From Rhodovulum sp. PH10 (GTDB lineage: Bacteria > Pseudomonadota > Alphaproteobacteria > Rhizobiales > Xanthobacteraceae): a stretch of DNA of 57,983 nucleotides. Every line of letters begins with the position of its first letter. Position 1 is the first letter of the stretch. The notes under the pieces were generated by a model. The model saw nothing but the letters and a program-made list of their open reading frames with translations, ran no database searches and was not told where the DNA came from. The translations under genes were made by a program, and so were the position numbers. Location: positions 1 through 57,983 of the forward strand of contig NZ_AKZI01000105.1 in assembly GCF_000293785.1 (NCBI RefSeq), written 5' to 3'. Below are positions 10,889-21,721 of this stretch, in pieces.

Positions 10889-11671
10889 TCACTGGGCGCA
10901 CCAGCCGCCGTCCATGTTGACCGCGGCGCCGCGCAGGTTCGAGGCGGCGTCGGAGCACATGAACACGGCGAGCGCGCCGAGCTGATCGGGCGTGACGAAC
11001 TGCTTGGAGGGCTGCTTCTCGGAGAGCAGCGCACGGCCGGCCTCCTCCTTGCTGATGCCGTCACGCTCCGCCCAGGCGTCGATCTGCTTCTGAACCAGGG
11101 GCGTGAGCACCCAGCCGGGGCAGATCGCGTTGCAGGTGACGCCGGTCTCGGCGGTCTCCAGCGCCACCACCTTGGTCATGCCGACGATGCCGTGCTTGGC
11201 GGCGACATAGGCGACCTTGTTGGTGGAGGCGACCAGGCCGTGGACGGAGGCGATGTTGATGATGCGGCCCCAGTTGCGCGACTTCATCTGCGGCACCGCC
11301 GCCTTGATCGCGTAGAAGGCGGCCGACAGGTTGATGGAGATGACGAGCTCCCACTTGTCGTCCGGAAAGTCTTCGACCGGCGACACCACTTGGATACCGG
11401 CGTTGTTGACCAGGACGTCGACCTTGCCGAGTTCCGAGGTCGCCGCCTCGATCAGGCCCTTGGTCTCGGCGGGCTTGGAGAGATCGGCGCCGTTGTAGCC
11501 GACCTTCACGCCGAACTCGGCGGCGATGCCGCTGCGGACCTTCTCGATCTCGGCCGCATCGCCGAAGCCGTTCAGCATCACGTCGGCGCCCTGGCCGGCG
11601 AGCGCCCGGGCGATGCCGAGGCCGATCCCGCTGGTCGAGCCGGTCACGACGGCGACTTTGCCTTTCAACAT
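10889..11671 (-). CDS. bdhA: D-beta-hydroxybutyrate dehydrogenase (SDR)
   Basis: A 260-residue short-chain dehydrogenase. The NAD motif TGSTSGIG is at residues 10-17, NNAG at 89-92, and the catalytic Ser142, Tyr155 and Lys159 are all present. The loop SVHGLVAS and the C-terminal LRGAAVNMDGGWCAQ ending are hallmarks of 3-hydroxybutyrate dehydrogenase rather than other SDRs. It oxidises D-3-hydroxybutyrate to acetoacetate in the cytoplasm. ATG 11671 is used since the extra residues in the longer frame are not SDR-like. It stands between the GntP-type permease and atoDA, which supplies the next step. Confidence 0.93.
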   Translation of the reverse strand: MLKGKVAVVTGSTSGIGLGIARALAGQGADVMLNGFGDAAEIEKVRSGIAAEFGVKVGYNGADLSKPAETKGLIEAATSELGKVDVLVNNAGIQVVSPVEDFPDDKWELVISINLSAAFYAIKAAVPQMKSRNWGRIINIASVHGLVASTNKVAYVAAKHGIVGMTKVVALETAETGVTCNAICPGWVLTPLVQKQIDAWAERDGISKEEAGRALLSEKQPSKQFVTPDQLGALAVFMCSDAASNLRGAAVNMDGGWCAQ

Positions 11672-11833
11672 TTCGTCACTCCTGGTGCTTCGGCGGCCCC
11701 GGCGCATCCGGAGTTCCGCCCGCGGCGGCCGCCCTGCGGCCCCGCCTCGGCGCGGCGGCCGTCACCACAGGTGACCGCCGCCGACCGCCCGATGAGCAAC
11801 CGCGCGGCCGGAGCCGCGCGGCGAGTTCGCGCC

Positions 11834-13225
11834 TCACACGATGCCGAACAGATAGTACAGCAGGATCACGACGAACACGCTGGTCGTCTTGATGCAGGTG
11901 ATGGCGAAGATGTCCTTGTAGGACTGGCGATGCGTGAGGCCGGTGACCGACAGGAGCGTGATCACCGCGCCGTTGTGCGGCAGCGTGTCCATGCCGCCCG
12001 ACGCCATCGACGCCACCCGGTGCAGGACCTCGAGCGGGATGTGCGCCGCATTCGCCATCGCGATGAACTGATCGGACATCGCGGCGAGCGCGATCGACAT
12101 GCCGCCCGACGCCGAGCCGGTGATGCCGGCGAGCGCCGTGACCGACACCGCGATGTTGACCAGCGGGTTCGGGATCGAGGTGAGCGCGTCGCGGATCACC
12201 AGGAAGCCCGGCAGCGCGGCGATGACCGCACCGAAGCCGTACTCGGAGGCGGTGTTGAGCGAGGCGAGCAGCGAGCCTGCGACCGCCGCCTGGCTGCCGG
12301 CGGCGAAGCGGCCGGCGATCTGCTTGAAGCCGAACGCGACGACCACCAGGATGCCGCACAGGAGCGCGCCCTCGACCGCCCAGATCGCCACCACGCCCGA
12401 CACCGGCTGCACGATCGGCTTGGCGCCTTCCACCAGCGTGACCGAGCTGGTCGCCCCGTAGAACTGCGGGATCAAGTGGGTGAAGACGAAGTTGAGCACC
12501 AGCACCAGGACGAGCGGCAGAATGGCGATCGCCGGATGCGGCAGGTTGTCGGTGGAGACCGGCTCGGGCTCGTTGATGTGGCCGGTGCCGTAGCCTTCAC
12601 CGGCGCGCTTGGCCGAGCGGCGACGCCAGTCGAGATAGAGAAGGCCGACGCCGAGAATGAACAGGCCGCCCAGCGTGCCGAGCCACGGGGCCGCCCAGGT
12701 GGTGGTCTTGAAGAAGGTGGTCGGGATGATGTTCTGGATCTGCGGCGTGCCGGGGAACGAGTCCATGGTCGCCGTGAAGGCGCCGAGCGCGATGGTGCCG
12801 GGGATCAGCCGTTTCGGAATGTCGCCCTGGCGGAACATCTCGGCCGCGAACGGATAGACCGCGAACACCACGACGAACAGCGAGACGCCGCCGTAAGTGA
12901 GCAGGCAGCACACCGCGACGATGGAGACCATCGCCCGCTCCTGCCCGATCAGGCCGATCACCGCGGAGACGATCGATCGTGAGAAGCCGGACAGCTCGAT
13001 CACCTTGCCGAACACGGCGCCGAGCAGAAAGACCGGGAAGTACAGCTTCACGAAGCCGACCATCTTCTCCATGAACAGCCCGGTGAAGACGGGCGGCACG
13101 GCGGAGGGATCGGTCAGCAAGACAGCGCCGAGTGCCGCAATGGGCGCGAACAGGATGACACTGTATCCGCGGTACGCGACGAACATCAGAAACGCGAGCG
13201 CACCGAGCGCTATGAAGAAACTCAT
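11834..13225 (-). CDS. GntP-family permease, probable 3-hydroxybutyrate transporter
   Basis: A 463-residue polytopic membrane protein with about 12 predicted transmembrane helices. It belongs to the GntP gluconate:H+ symporter family, with conserved YGGVSLFVVVFAVYP and the GITGSASGGMSIAL segment. Gene order with bdhA and atoDA makes hydroxybutyrate or a related short-chain acid the likely substrate; that is inferred from context, since gluconate family members look alike. ATG 13225 follows GGGAG at good spacing; the GTG at 13234 lies too close to this site. It is the first gene of the minus-strand block. Confidence 0.88.
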   Translation of the reverse strand: MSFFIALGALAFLMFVAYRGYSVILFAPIAALGAVLLTDPSAVPPVFTGLFMEKMVGFVKLYFPVFLLGAVFGKVIELSGFSRSIVSAVIGLIGQERAMVSIVAVCCLLTYGGVSLFVVVFAVYPFAAEMFRQGDIPKRLIPGTIALGAFTATMDSFPGTPQIQNIIPTTFFKTTTWAAPWLGTLGGLFILGVGLLYLDWRRRSAKRAGEGYGTGHINEPEPVSTDNLPHPAIAILPLVLVLVLNFVFTHLIPQFYGATSSVTLVEGAKPIVQPVSGVVAIWAVEGALLCGILVVVAFGFKQIAGRFAAGSQAAVAGSLLASLNTASEYGFGAVIAALPGFLVIRDALTSIPNPLVNIAVSVTALAGITGSASGGMSIALAAMSDQFIAMANAAHIPLEVLHRVASMASGGMDTLPHNGAVITLLSVTGLTHRQSYKDIFAITCIKTTSVFVVILLYYLFGIV

Positions 13226-14055
13226 GGGCAGCACTCCCAGAGGATTTGCGGAGGTCGGGCGCTCTTTGGTAGGATTACTTGGTCATTCAGCGCCTTGACT
13301 GCGAGCAGAAAGTCGTATCGGTGGAGATACGAGCCCATTCGACAGGTTCCAAAGTATGAAATCTGTGTTTCAGGCCCGTGAAGCCTTACGTGCGGCATCC
13401 CGGCGCAGCGTTGACTTTTATCAACCCGGCACCGGCTAGGTAGAAAGACTATTACGGGGGAATACGACTGCCAAGCCGACAGCATTGCAGGTTCGTCGGT
13501 GCCGGCGGGTTGTCCCGGACGGGCCGTTCCGCTTTTCATACGAAGTGCGTCGTGCGGCGGCGTCGTAAGTGCTTTTGCGCAGAACCGCGCCGGCCGAGCA
13601 GGCCCGTCACGCAGATCACTGAGGAATTTCGTTCGTGATCAGAATGGTTCGCCTGCCGCACGGACAGCAGGCGTCGCGCGCGCGGTATCATGGTCGGCGA
13701 AACCACGGACGCCGCCGCGCGCCACCATGCATGAAATGCAAAGGCTGCAATGTGCGCGGACATGCTTTGCATGAAATGCGGGGCACGATCTGCTGTGGAC
13801 GATTCCGTACCGACCGCGGACTTTCGCCGGCGAGCCCGAAACATCGGGGGAACACGAGGGCGCAGCGCTTCGCCGTCGGCAGCCGCATCGTCCGCCGACG
13901 GTGCCGAATCGCGATGCCGATGGAGGGACCGCGACGGGGCTCGCCCGGCCGTGCACCGGCGCGGCGCGACGCGGGAGTGGCGAGCCGTGGCGCCCGAAGA
14001 CCGGCGATGCGGGACCGCCGACCGGACGGCGACCAGAGCCGACCGGACGGCGAAC
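13226..14055. other. Gene-poor interval upstream of the permease
   Basis: I support no gene here: the open frames are Arg/Pro/Ala-rich GC artefacts that contradict each other on both strands. The first 270 bp should hold the permease promoter and include TTGACTTTTATCAA, a TTGA/TCAA inverted pair at about 13415. Further out lie two identical GCATGAAATGC sites (see separate entry). Confidence 0.5.
13728..13780. promoter_or_regulatory. Two identical GCATGAAATGC operator-like sites 40 bp apart
   Basis: TGCAT-GAA-ATGCA at 13728-13740 and TGCAT-GAA-ATGCG at 13768-13780 are inverted repeats with a 3-nt centre, spaced almost exactly four helical turns. The flanking ATGCAAAG and CTTTGCAT also pair as an 8-bp stem. 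This looks like a double binding site for a dimeric regulator, but no gene start lies within 400 bp on either strand. Confidence 0.35.
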
Positions 14056-14085
14056 AAAAAAGGCCGGCCCCGAAGGACCGGCCCG
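14056..14085 (-). terminator. Rho-independent terminator of the DUF4142 gene
   Basis: Read on the minus strand: GGCCGGTCC, a TTCG tetraloop, GGGCCGGCC, then six Ts (14061-14056). It lies about 80 bp beyond the stop of the DUF4142 gene. Confidence 0.85.
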
Positions 14086-14163
14086 ATTTTTCGCATCGCG
14101 AGCGCGAGACGCCGCCGCCTTGCGCGACGGCGCCCGCGAAACATCGCGATCAGCACGAAATCG

Positions 14164-14910
14164 TCACTGCTGCGGCGCCTGCGCCGGAGACTGCGACTGC
14201 GAAGGCGACTGCGTCGGAGCCTGCGAGGTGGTCTCCGCCTGGCCGCCGAGCTTCTGGGCCATCGCGAGGTGCTGCTTCAGCGTCGGCACGGTGGTCGCCG
14301 CCCACTGCTTCAGGTCCGCGTTGTCGCCGTTCTGGCCGTAGGTGCTGAACAGATCGATCGCGGCCTGGTGCGCCTCGACCTGCATCTGCTTGAAGGTCTG
14401 CTCGAACTGCTGGCCGTTCTGGGCACGGAGCTTGTCGAGCTTCTGCTGGTGATCCTGATCGAGCGCGTTCGGGATCTGGGCCTTCACCTTGCCGGTGGAG
14501 ACGAAGGTCTTCAGCATGTCGGAGGTGCGCGAGTGATCGTCGATCATCTCGTTGGCGAAGGTGGTGATGTCCTGCCCGACCTGCTTCGCCTTGGCGACGC
14601 GGCTCGATTCGAGCTCGAACATGTCGCTGATCGCCGCCTTCTGGACGAAGGTCGCGGTGGAGATGTCGGCCGGGACCTTGCTGGCGGACTGGGCCGACTG
14701 CTGGCCGGACTGCTGCTGGCCGGACGACTGCGCCATGCTGCTGCCGGCGCCGGTGGTCTCGCTCCGCTCGGCGGCGTCGGCGCGCTGTGAGGCGGTGCCG
14801 AGAACCGAGGCGAGCTCGCCCGTGGCATTGCCGGTGCCGGGCGCGCTCTGCCAGTACATGAACAGAAGGGCGGCCGCGAACACGCCGCCCAGAACGTAAT
14901 ATTGCTTCAT
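14164..14910 (-). CDS. DUF4142 protein with N-terminal membrane anchor
   Basis: A 248-residue protein. It has a short hydrophobic N-terminus (about 4-20, YYVLGGVFAAALLFMYW) that acts as a signal or anchor, then a Gln/Ser-rich linker (55-75), the DUF4142 four-helix ferritin-like bundle (about 80-225, with DMFELESSRVAKAKQ and MIDDHSRTSDML), and a Gln/Ser/Pro-rich tail. DUF4142 proteins are periplasmic and often stress-linked, with no known enzymatic activity. ATG 14910 is preceded by GGAGGATCCG, a clear ribosome binding site that rejects the longer frame. Its terminator follows. Confidence 0.9.
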   Translation of the reverse strand: MKQYYVLGGVFAAALLFMYWQSAPGTGNATGELASVLGTASQRADAAERSETTGAGSSMAQSSGQQQSGQQSAQSASKVPADISTATFVQKAAISDMFELESSRVAKAKQVGQDITTFANEMIDDHSRTSDMLKTFVSTGKVKAQIPNALDQDHQQKLDKLRAQNGQQFEQTFKQMQVEAHQAAIDLFSTYGQNGDNADLKQWAATTVPTLKQHLAMAQKLGGQAETTSQAPTQSPSQSQSPAQAPQQ

Positions 14911-15154
14911 CGGATCCTCCGGTGGGTCTTTTTTCCGGCTCGCCCGCTCCCGACGGTCGTACCGCAGGGGTGGTCGCGAGCTCCGGAGGCCAATGGCCGA
15001 CACGGGCGAGAGTTCCGCGCCCGACACGCGGCACGTTCACCCTGAATTTTCACGCATCGCCGAAACGACTGGCCGAGCGAGGTCGGCGGCGACGCCGCGG
15101 CCGGATGCCGCACGGCCGAAGGTCGGATGCCCGATCCACATACCCGAGGCCCCC

Positions 15155-15210
15155 CGAGGCCCTATGCCCGAGGCCCTATGCCTGAGGCCGCATGTCCGGC
15201 GCCGGATGCC
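15155..15210. repeat. 14-bp tandem repeat, type CGAGGCCCTATGCC
   Basis: Two perfect units (15155-15168, 15169-15182) and two diverged ones (15183-15196, 15197-15210). The diverged units grade into the neighbouring CCGCAC-type array, which has the same 14-bp period. Confidence 0.75.
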
Positions 15211-15220
15211 CCAGGACGCT

Positions 15221-15304
15221 CGACGCCGCACGCCCGGTGCCGCACGCCGGGTGCCGCACGACCGACGCCGCACGACCAATGCCGCACGTCCGGTGCCGCA
15301 CGTC
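15221..15304. repeat. 14-bp tandem repeat, type CGGTGCCGCACGTC
   Basis: Six consecutive 14-bp units at 15221, 15235, 15249, 15263, 15277 and 15291. All contain GCCGCACG and differ mostly in the first four and last two bases. Confidence 0.8.
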
Positions 15305-15400
15305 CGGTGCCCCCGGCGCAAGCAGGCCCGGTGCCGCACGTCCGGTGCCCCCGGCGCAAGCAGGCCCGGTGCCTCACGTCCGGTGCCCCGACGCAAAACG
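15292..15400. repeat. 38-bp tandem repeat, 2.8 copies
   Basis: Units at 15292-15329 and 15330-15367 are identical; a third begins at 15368 and decays after about 28 bases. Each unit holds two GGTGCC words and ends in GCGCAAGCAGGCCC. It appears to have grown out of the 14-bp array by a larger duplication. Confidence 0.85.
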
Positions 15401-15769
15401 ATGCACGACCACGCGTGCGCTCGCGTCGCCGCATCCGCGTTGCATCGCCCCTTTGCGACGCGCTTCTTTTCGCCCCGCGTCTCGGCCACGCGCCGCGCCG
15501 CGATGCGCGTTCGCCCTTGATTCCGCCGCAAGCCGATTTTGGCGGCTTCGCACAAGCCGAAGTCGGCGGCTGCACCGCCCGTCGCTCGCGACGACTCGTC
15601 TTCGCCACGACGCGGCGGCCATGACGGGCCGCTGTAGTCGAGGCGACCGGCCACCTGCCGCCGAGCAAACCCGCCGGGACCGGCGCTCGCCAGCGAAAAA
15701 CTGCCAGCGAAAAAGCTCCCGAGCGATCGCAGCAAACCGCCGCCCGGGCCACCTCGGAACGGGATCTCG

Positions 15770-16270
15770 TCAGAACGGGATCTCGTCGTCGAGGTCGTCG
15801 CGACGCGAGGACGCCGGCGCGGCCGCCGCGGCCGGGCGACGCTCGCGGCCCCCGGCGGTCGGGCCGGGCGAGCCGAAATCGTCACCCCCGCCCTGGTCGT
15901 AGCTCTCGCCGCCGCCCTGGCGGCCGTCGAGCATCGTCAGCACCGAGTTGAACCCCTGGAGCACGACCTCGGTCGAGTAGCGATCCTGGCCCGACTGGTC
16001 CTGCCACTTCCGCGTCTGCAGGGCGCCTTCGAGATAGATTTTCGAGCCCTTGCGAAGATATTGCTCGGCGACCCGGCACAAACCCTCGTTGAAGATCACC
16101 ACCCGGTGCCACTCGGTGCGCTCGCGCCGCTCGCCGCTCGCCTTGTCGCGCCAGGTTTCCGAGGTTGCCACCCGCAGATTGGCGATCGGCCGGCCGTCCT
16201 GGGTGCGTCGGATTTCCGGATCGGCTCCCAGGTTGCCGATGAGAATCACCTTGTTGACCGAACCCGCCAT
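15770..16270 (-). CDS. ssb: Single-stranded DNA-binding protein
   Basis: SSB coats single-stranded DNA in replication, recombination and repair. The 166-residue protein has the OB fold at about 1-110 ([46 protein letters not shown]), a Gly/Pro/Ala-rich linker, and the acidic tip DDEIPF that binds partner proteins. ATG 16270 fits the conserved N-terminus; longer frames run into minisatellite. A candidate SOS box lies about 440 bp upstream, with tandem repeats in between. In many alphaproteobacteria ssb is divergent from uvrA; here an outer membrane protein gene separates them. Confidence 0.96.
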   Translation of the reverse strand: MAGSVNKVILIGNLGADPEIRRTQDGRPIANLRVATSETWRDKASGERRERTEWHRVVIFNEGLCRVAEQYLRKGSKIYLEGALQTRKWQDQSGQDRYSTEVVLQGFNSVLTMLDGRQGGGESYDQGGGDDFGSPGPTAGGRERRPAAAAAPASSRRDDLDDEIPF

Positions 16271-16346
16271 CACCGTATCTCCACTCGTGCGCCCGACCCT
16301 GCGCCTGCTCGACGCGGCCGACTCGTTGTTCGTCCAGGCACTCTTC

Positions 16347-16384
16347 ACTCGAGCCTGCGTCGTCTCACTCGAGCCTGCGTCGTC
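16347..16384. repeat. 20-bp direct repeat ACTCGAGCCTGCGTCGTC
   Basis: The 18-base word ACTCGAGCCTGCGTCGTC occurs at 16347 and again at 16367, a 20-bp period, in the ssb leader. Confidence 0.75.
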
Positions 16385-16386
16385 CG

Positions 16387-16453
16387 GGCATCTCTCGTCC
16401 CGGCATCTCACGCCCGGCACGCTTCGTCCCGGCACGCTTCGTCCCGGCACGCC
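16387..16453. repeat. 15-bp tandem repeat GGCACGCTTCGTCCC
   Basis: Two perfect units (16416-16430, 16431-16445), two diverged units before them (16387, 16402) and a partial one after. Confidence 0.8.
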
Positions 16454-16521
16454 AAACCATCTTCCGTGCTGCCGCGCGCGGCGGCCGCCGGCGCATGGCG
16501 CCGCCCGAGCCGGCACTCCCG

Positions 16522-16578
16522 AACTCGGCACCACGGAACTCGGCACCACGGAACTCGGCACCACGGAACTCGGCGCCG
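16522..16578. repeat. 15-bp tandem repeat AACTCGGCACCACGG, about four copies
   Basis: Perfect units at 16522, 16537 and 16552, and a fourth beginning at 16567 that loses the match after AACTCGGC. The length is a multiple of three, so all frames stay open across it; this explains the repetitive pseudo-proteins seen there. Confidence 0.85.
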
Positions 16579-16711
16579 TCCTGGTCGCGGCGTCCGCGTC
16601 ACGACCTCGTACCGCCGGCACGGTCGTCGACCCGCGAGCGTCTACATGGACCGTTGCCGGTCGGCCAACAAGCGGCCGTGCGCGTTGTCCACGCGATAGT
16701 CACATCGACTT

Positions 16712-16726
16712 GTTCACACTATGTTC
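16712..16726. promoter_or_regulatory. LexA (SOS) box, alphaproteobacterial type
   Basis: GTTC-ACACTAT-GTTC matches the GTTC-N7-GTTC LexA site known from alphaproteobacteria. It sits in a short AT-rich patch (TATGTTCTATATC) that looks like a promoter. Read on the minus strand it would control ssb, about 440 bp away; on the plus strand the Omp gene is about 340 bp away. Confidence 0.65.
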
Positions 16727-17063
16727 TATATCTCGTAACCATCCGTTCAGCAAGACTGCAAGTCCGCTTTTCAATGCCTCCATCCGGACCCCGTCGCCGG
16801 ACTCGGCGACACCTCGTCCGCACGGCGCGAGGCGACCTCCGGTCCGTGCGAGTTCGACTTTGAATTTCAATGAATTGGATGCGATTTTTCGGGTCCCGAT
16901 CGACCTTTCCGCCGCGACCGGCGGCAACCGTGGCGGAAATGGGGCGCAGAAACACCCCTCCTCGCGGATCGGCTGTGGCAAATTTGTCACCAAAAACGAG
17001 AGGACTCCTTCTAGCTTCCGACCCTGGGACTTCGGTAATTCTCGGAAGGAGGGGCCTACTCTC

Positions 17064-17795
17064 ATGAAGAAGATTCTTCTCGCGACCGTCGCGGTGTTCG
17101 GCATGGCCGGCATCGCTTCCGCAGCCGACCTGCCGGCTCGTATGCCTGTGAAGGCGCCGCCGGTGATCGCTCCCATGTTCTCGTGGACCGGCTGCTACAT
17201 CGGCGGCTTCGTCGGTGGCGCGTTCACCGGTGACGATCCGGCCACCTATCCGGCGGCCCGCGGCTACGGCTACTCGAGCGAGCTCGACTCGAGCTTCATC
17301 GGCGGCGGCACGCTGGGCTGCAACTGGCAGCCGATGGGCTCGCCCTTCGTGCTCGGCCTCGAGGGCGAAGTCGGCTACATGGATCTCGAAGGCTCGCTCG
17401 TCGCCCCGGCGAGCGGCGGCTCGGTCTCGACCAAGGTCGGCGACTGGTACGGCATGGTCACCGGCCGTCTCGGCTACTCGTTCGACCGCGCGCTGGTCTA
17501 TGTGAAGGGCGGCGTGGCGTTCGTCGACCTCGAGAGCACCGGCGCGGCGCCCGGGCTCGGCGTGACCTCGGTCGACGACACGGTCGCGACCTGGACGGTC
17601 GGCGGCGGTATCGAGTGGGCGCTCGCCCCGGCGTGGAGCATCAAGGCCGAGTACATGTATATCGGCCTCGACGAGACCCAGACGCTCACGCTGGGCGGCA
17701 TCGCCGCGGACAACGCGGTCGACGGCATCCACACCGCCAAGATCGGCCTGAACTACCGCTTCGGTGCCGGCGCCCCGCTGGTCGCCCGCTACTGA
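17064..17795 (+). CDS. Outer membrane beta-barrel protein, Omp25/Omp31-like
   Basis: A 243-residue porin-like barrel of the family abundant in Rhizobiales outer membranes. A signal peptide covers residues 1-20 (MKKILLATVAVFGMAGIASA, cleaved before ADLP), followed by the typical APMFSWTGCYIGGFVGG motif. Alternating strands run to the end, finishing with an aromatic-rich barrel closure (IHTAKIGLNYRFG) and a short VARY tail. A strong ribosome binding site, AAGGAGGGG, precedes ATG 17064, which rules out the much longer open frame through the ssb leader. A perfect terminator follows. Codon use suggests high expression. Confidence 0.92.
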   Translation: MKKILLATVAVFGMAGIASAADLPARMPVKAPPVIAPMFSWTGCYIGGFVGGAFTGDDPATYPAARGYGYSSELDSSFIGGGTLGCNWQPMGSPFVLGLEGEVGYMDLEGSLVAPASGGSVSTKVGDWYGMVTGRLGYSFDRALVYVKGGVAFVDLESTGAAPGLGVTSVDDTVATWTVGGGIEWALAPAWSIKAEYMYIGLDETQTLTLGGIAADNAVDGIHTAKIGLNYRFGAGAPLVARY

Positions 17796-17799
17796 GCCT

Positions 17800-17850
17800 T
17801 TCGACGGTTTCCGTCGAACGAAGCCCCGGGGTCCGGCCCCGGGGCTTTTT
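17800..17850 (+). terminator. Tandem hairpin terminator of the Omp gene
   Basis: A first hairpin TTCGACGG-TTT-CCGTCGAA (17800-17818) is followed by AGCCCCGGGG/CCCCGGGGCT (about 17822-17846) and a T-run. Confidence 0.88.
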
Positions 17851-17978
17851 CTTTGCCGGGTCTCGCCGCGGCGTCGGCCGTGACGCACGAGCCCACTCGC
17901 CATCCGACCAGCAGGCCGACGACCGGATCGCGACTTTCGCCCTGTCGACAACTTCCGAGACGCTGGCAAACCGCCTCC

Positions 17979-17993
17979 GTTCTCATTAAGTTC
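17979..17993 (+). promoter_or_regulatory. LexA (SOS) box of uvrA
   Basis: GTTC-TCATTAA-GTTC, a perfect GTTC-N7-GTTC alphaproteobacterial LexA site, 86 bp upstream of the uvrA start. It implies DNA-damage control of uvrA. Confidence 0.8.
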
Positions 17994-18079
17994 CGGTCGC
18001 ACCCAGCGTCCCGGCTCGCGGTCCGTCCCGGTTGCCGCGCCCCCGATGGACCCCTGCTGGCCCCCCGACCCGGTGACCG

Positions 18080-21082
<3,003 letters not shown>

Positions 21083-21104
21083 ACCGAACTCGCGTACAGC
21101 AAGC

Positions 21105-21187
21105 GTAGCCCGGCTGGAGCGCAGCGACAGCCGGGGTGAAGCGGACCGTCGCAGCTCCCGCGTTTCGCTTCGCTCGACGCGGGCTAC
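21105..21187. repeat. Dispersed palindromic repeat GTAGCCCG...CGGGCTAC
   Basis: Perfect 8-bp end arms (21105-21112 and 21180-21187) enclose GGAGCGCAGCGACAGCCGGGG and CGCTTCGCTCGACGCG-type words. This pattern is familiar from Bradyrhizobium and Rhodopseudomonas intergenic repeats. It lies between uvrA and a convergent GNAT gene. Confidence 0.6.
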
Positions 21188-21190
21188 GAA

Positions 21191-21706
21191 CTACGATCTC
21201 GGCTGCTTCAGCCCGAATGCCGGGTGATGAAACAGCTCGCCGCGCGGCGCGAGGCCGTCGAACGGCAAGGCGAGCACCACCTCGGGCGGACAGCCCGCCA
21301 CCGTCAGGCCGGGAAAAGCGCGAAAGCCGAACCGGCCGTAATAGCGGGGGTCGCCCACCAGCGCCGCGCCCCGGCTGCTCGCCCGCAGGCGGCGGAGCGC
21401 TTCGGTCATCAGCGCCGTGCCGATGCCCGAGCGATGCCGCGCCGGCGCGACGACCAGCGGGCCGATCAGCCCCCAGCCGTCCTGGGCTCCGATGCGAGCC
21501 GGCGAGGCGGCGAGATAGCCGATCGGCGCGCCGTCCTCCTCGCCCTCCTGCTCGGCCACGAGCGACAGAGAGAGCGCGCCCGCCGCTCTCAGCGCCGCGA
21601 CGATGCCGGCCTCGGTGCCGGTCGCTTGCGGAAGCAACAGCATGGCTTCGGTGACGAGCCGGCCGATCGCCGGGGCGTCGCCCGTCGTCTCGTTGCGGAT
21701 GTGCAT
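21191..21706 (-). CDS. GNAT N-acetyltransferase, YhbS-like
   Basis: A 171-residue acetyltransferase. Motif A for acetyl-CoA is visible as LVVAPARHRSGIGTALMTEAL (about 88-108, R-x2-G-x-G/A version RHRSGIGTAL). The VGDPRYYGRFGFRAF segment near 118-132 is the mark of the YhbS/COG3153 group. The natural substrate is not known for most members. It converges on uvrA and lies 15 bp after the yjhX-like gene on the same strand, so the two may share a transcript. Confidence 0.87.
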   Translation of the reverse strand: MHIRNETTGDAPAIGRLVTEAMLLLPQATGTEAGIVAALRAAGALSLSLVAEQEGEEDGAPIGYLAASPARIGAQDGWGLIGPLVVAPARHRSGIGTALMTEALRRLRASSRGAALVGDPRYYGRFGFRAFPGLTVAGCPPEVVLALPFDGLAPRGELFHHPAFGLKQPRS

Positions 21707-21721
21707 GTCGAAGAAAAATCC

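Larger units (their letters stand above)
14911..15769. other. Gene-free interval between the DUF4142 gene and ssb, largely minisatellite
   Basis: About 860 bp with no gene I can support. Its centre is a run of short tandem repeats listed separately. Open frames across it are Pro/Arg/Ala/Cys-rich translations of the repeats on both strands. Near its right end the word GGGATCTCGTC is repeated (15760-15770 and 15777-15787), the second copy inside the ssb 3' end. Confidence 0.6.

Noticed and set aside
10511-12982. An 823-residue open frame antisense to atoD, bdhA and the permease
   Set aside because: It crosses three conserved genes; composition (Arg, Asp, His, Gly) is that of an antisense shadow.
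13536-14348. Overlapping open frames on both strands upstream of the DUF4142 gene
   Set aside because: Arg/Pro/Ala/Ser-rich, mutually contradictory, no ribosome binding sites; treated as non-coding.
15155-15400. Possible CRISPR array
   Set aside because: Units are directly adjacent with no unique spacers, so this is a tandem repeat, not a CRISPR.
14993-15902. Pro/Arg/Cys-rich repetitive frames across the minisatellites
   Set aside because: They are translations of short tandem repeats and appear in several frames on both strands.
16050-17063. Long N-terminal extension of the Omp gene through the ssb leader
   Set aside because: The Omp signal peptide begins at 17064 with its own strong ribosome binding site; the extension runs antisense to ssb.
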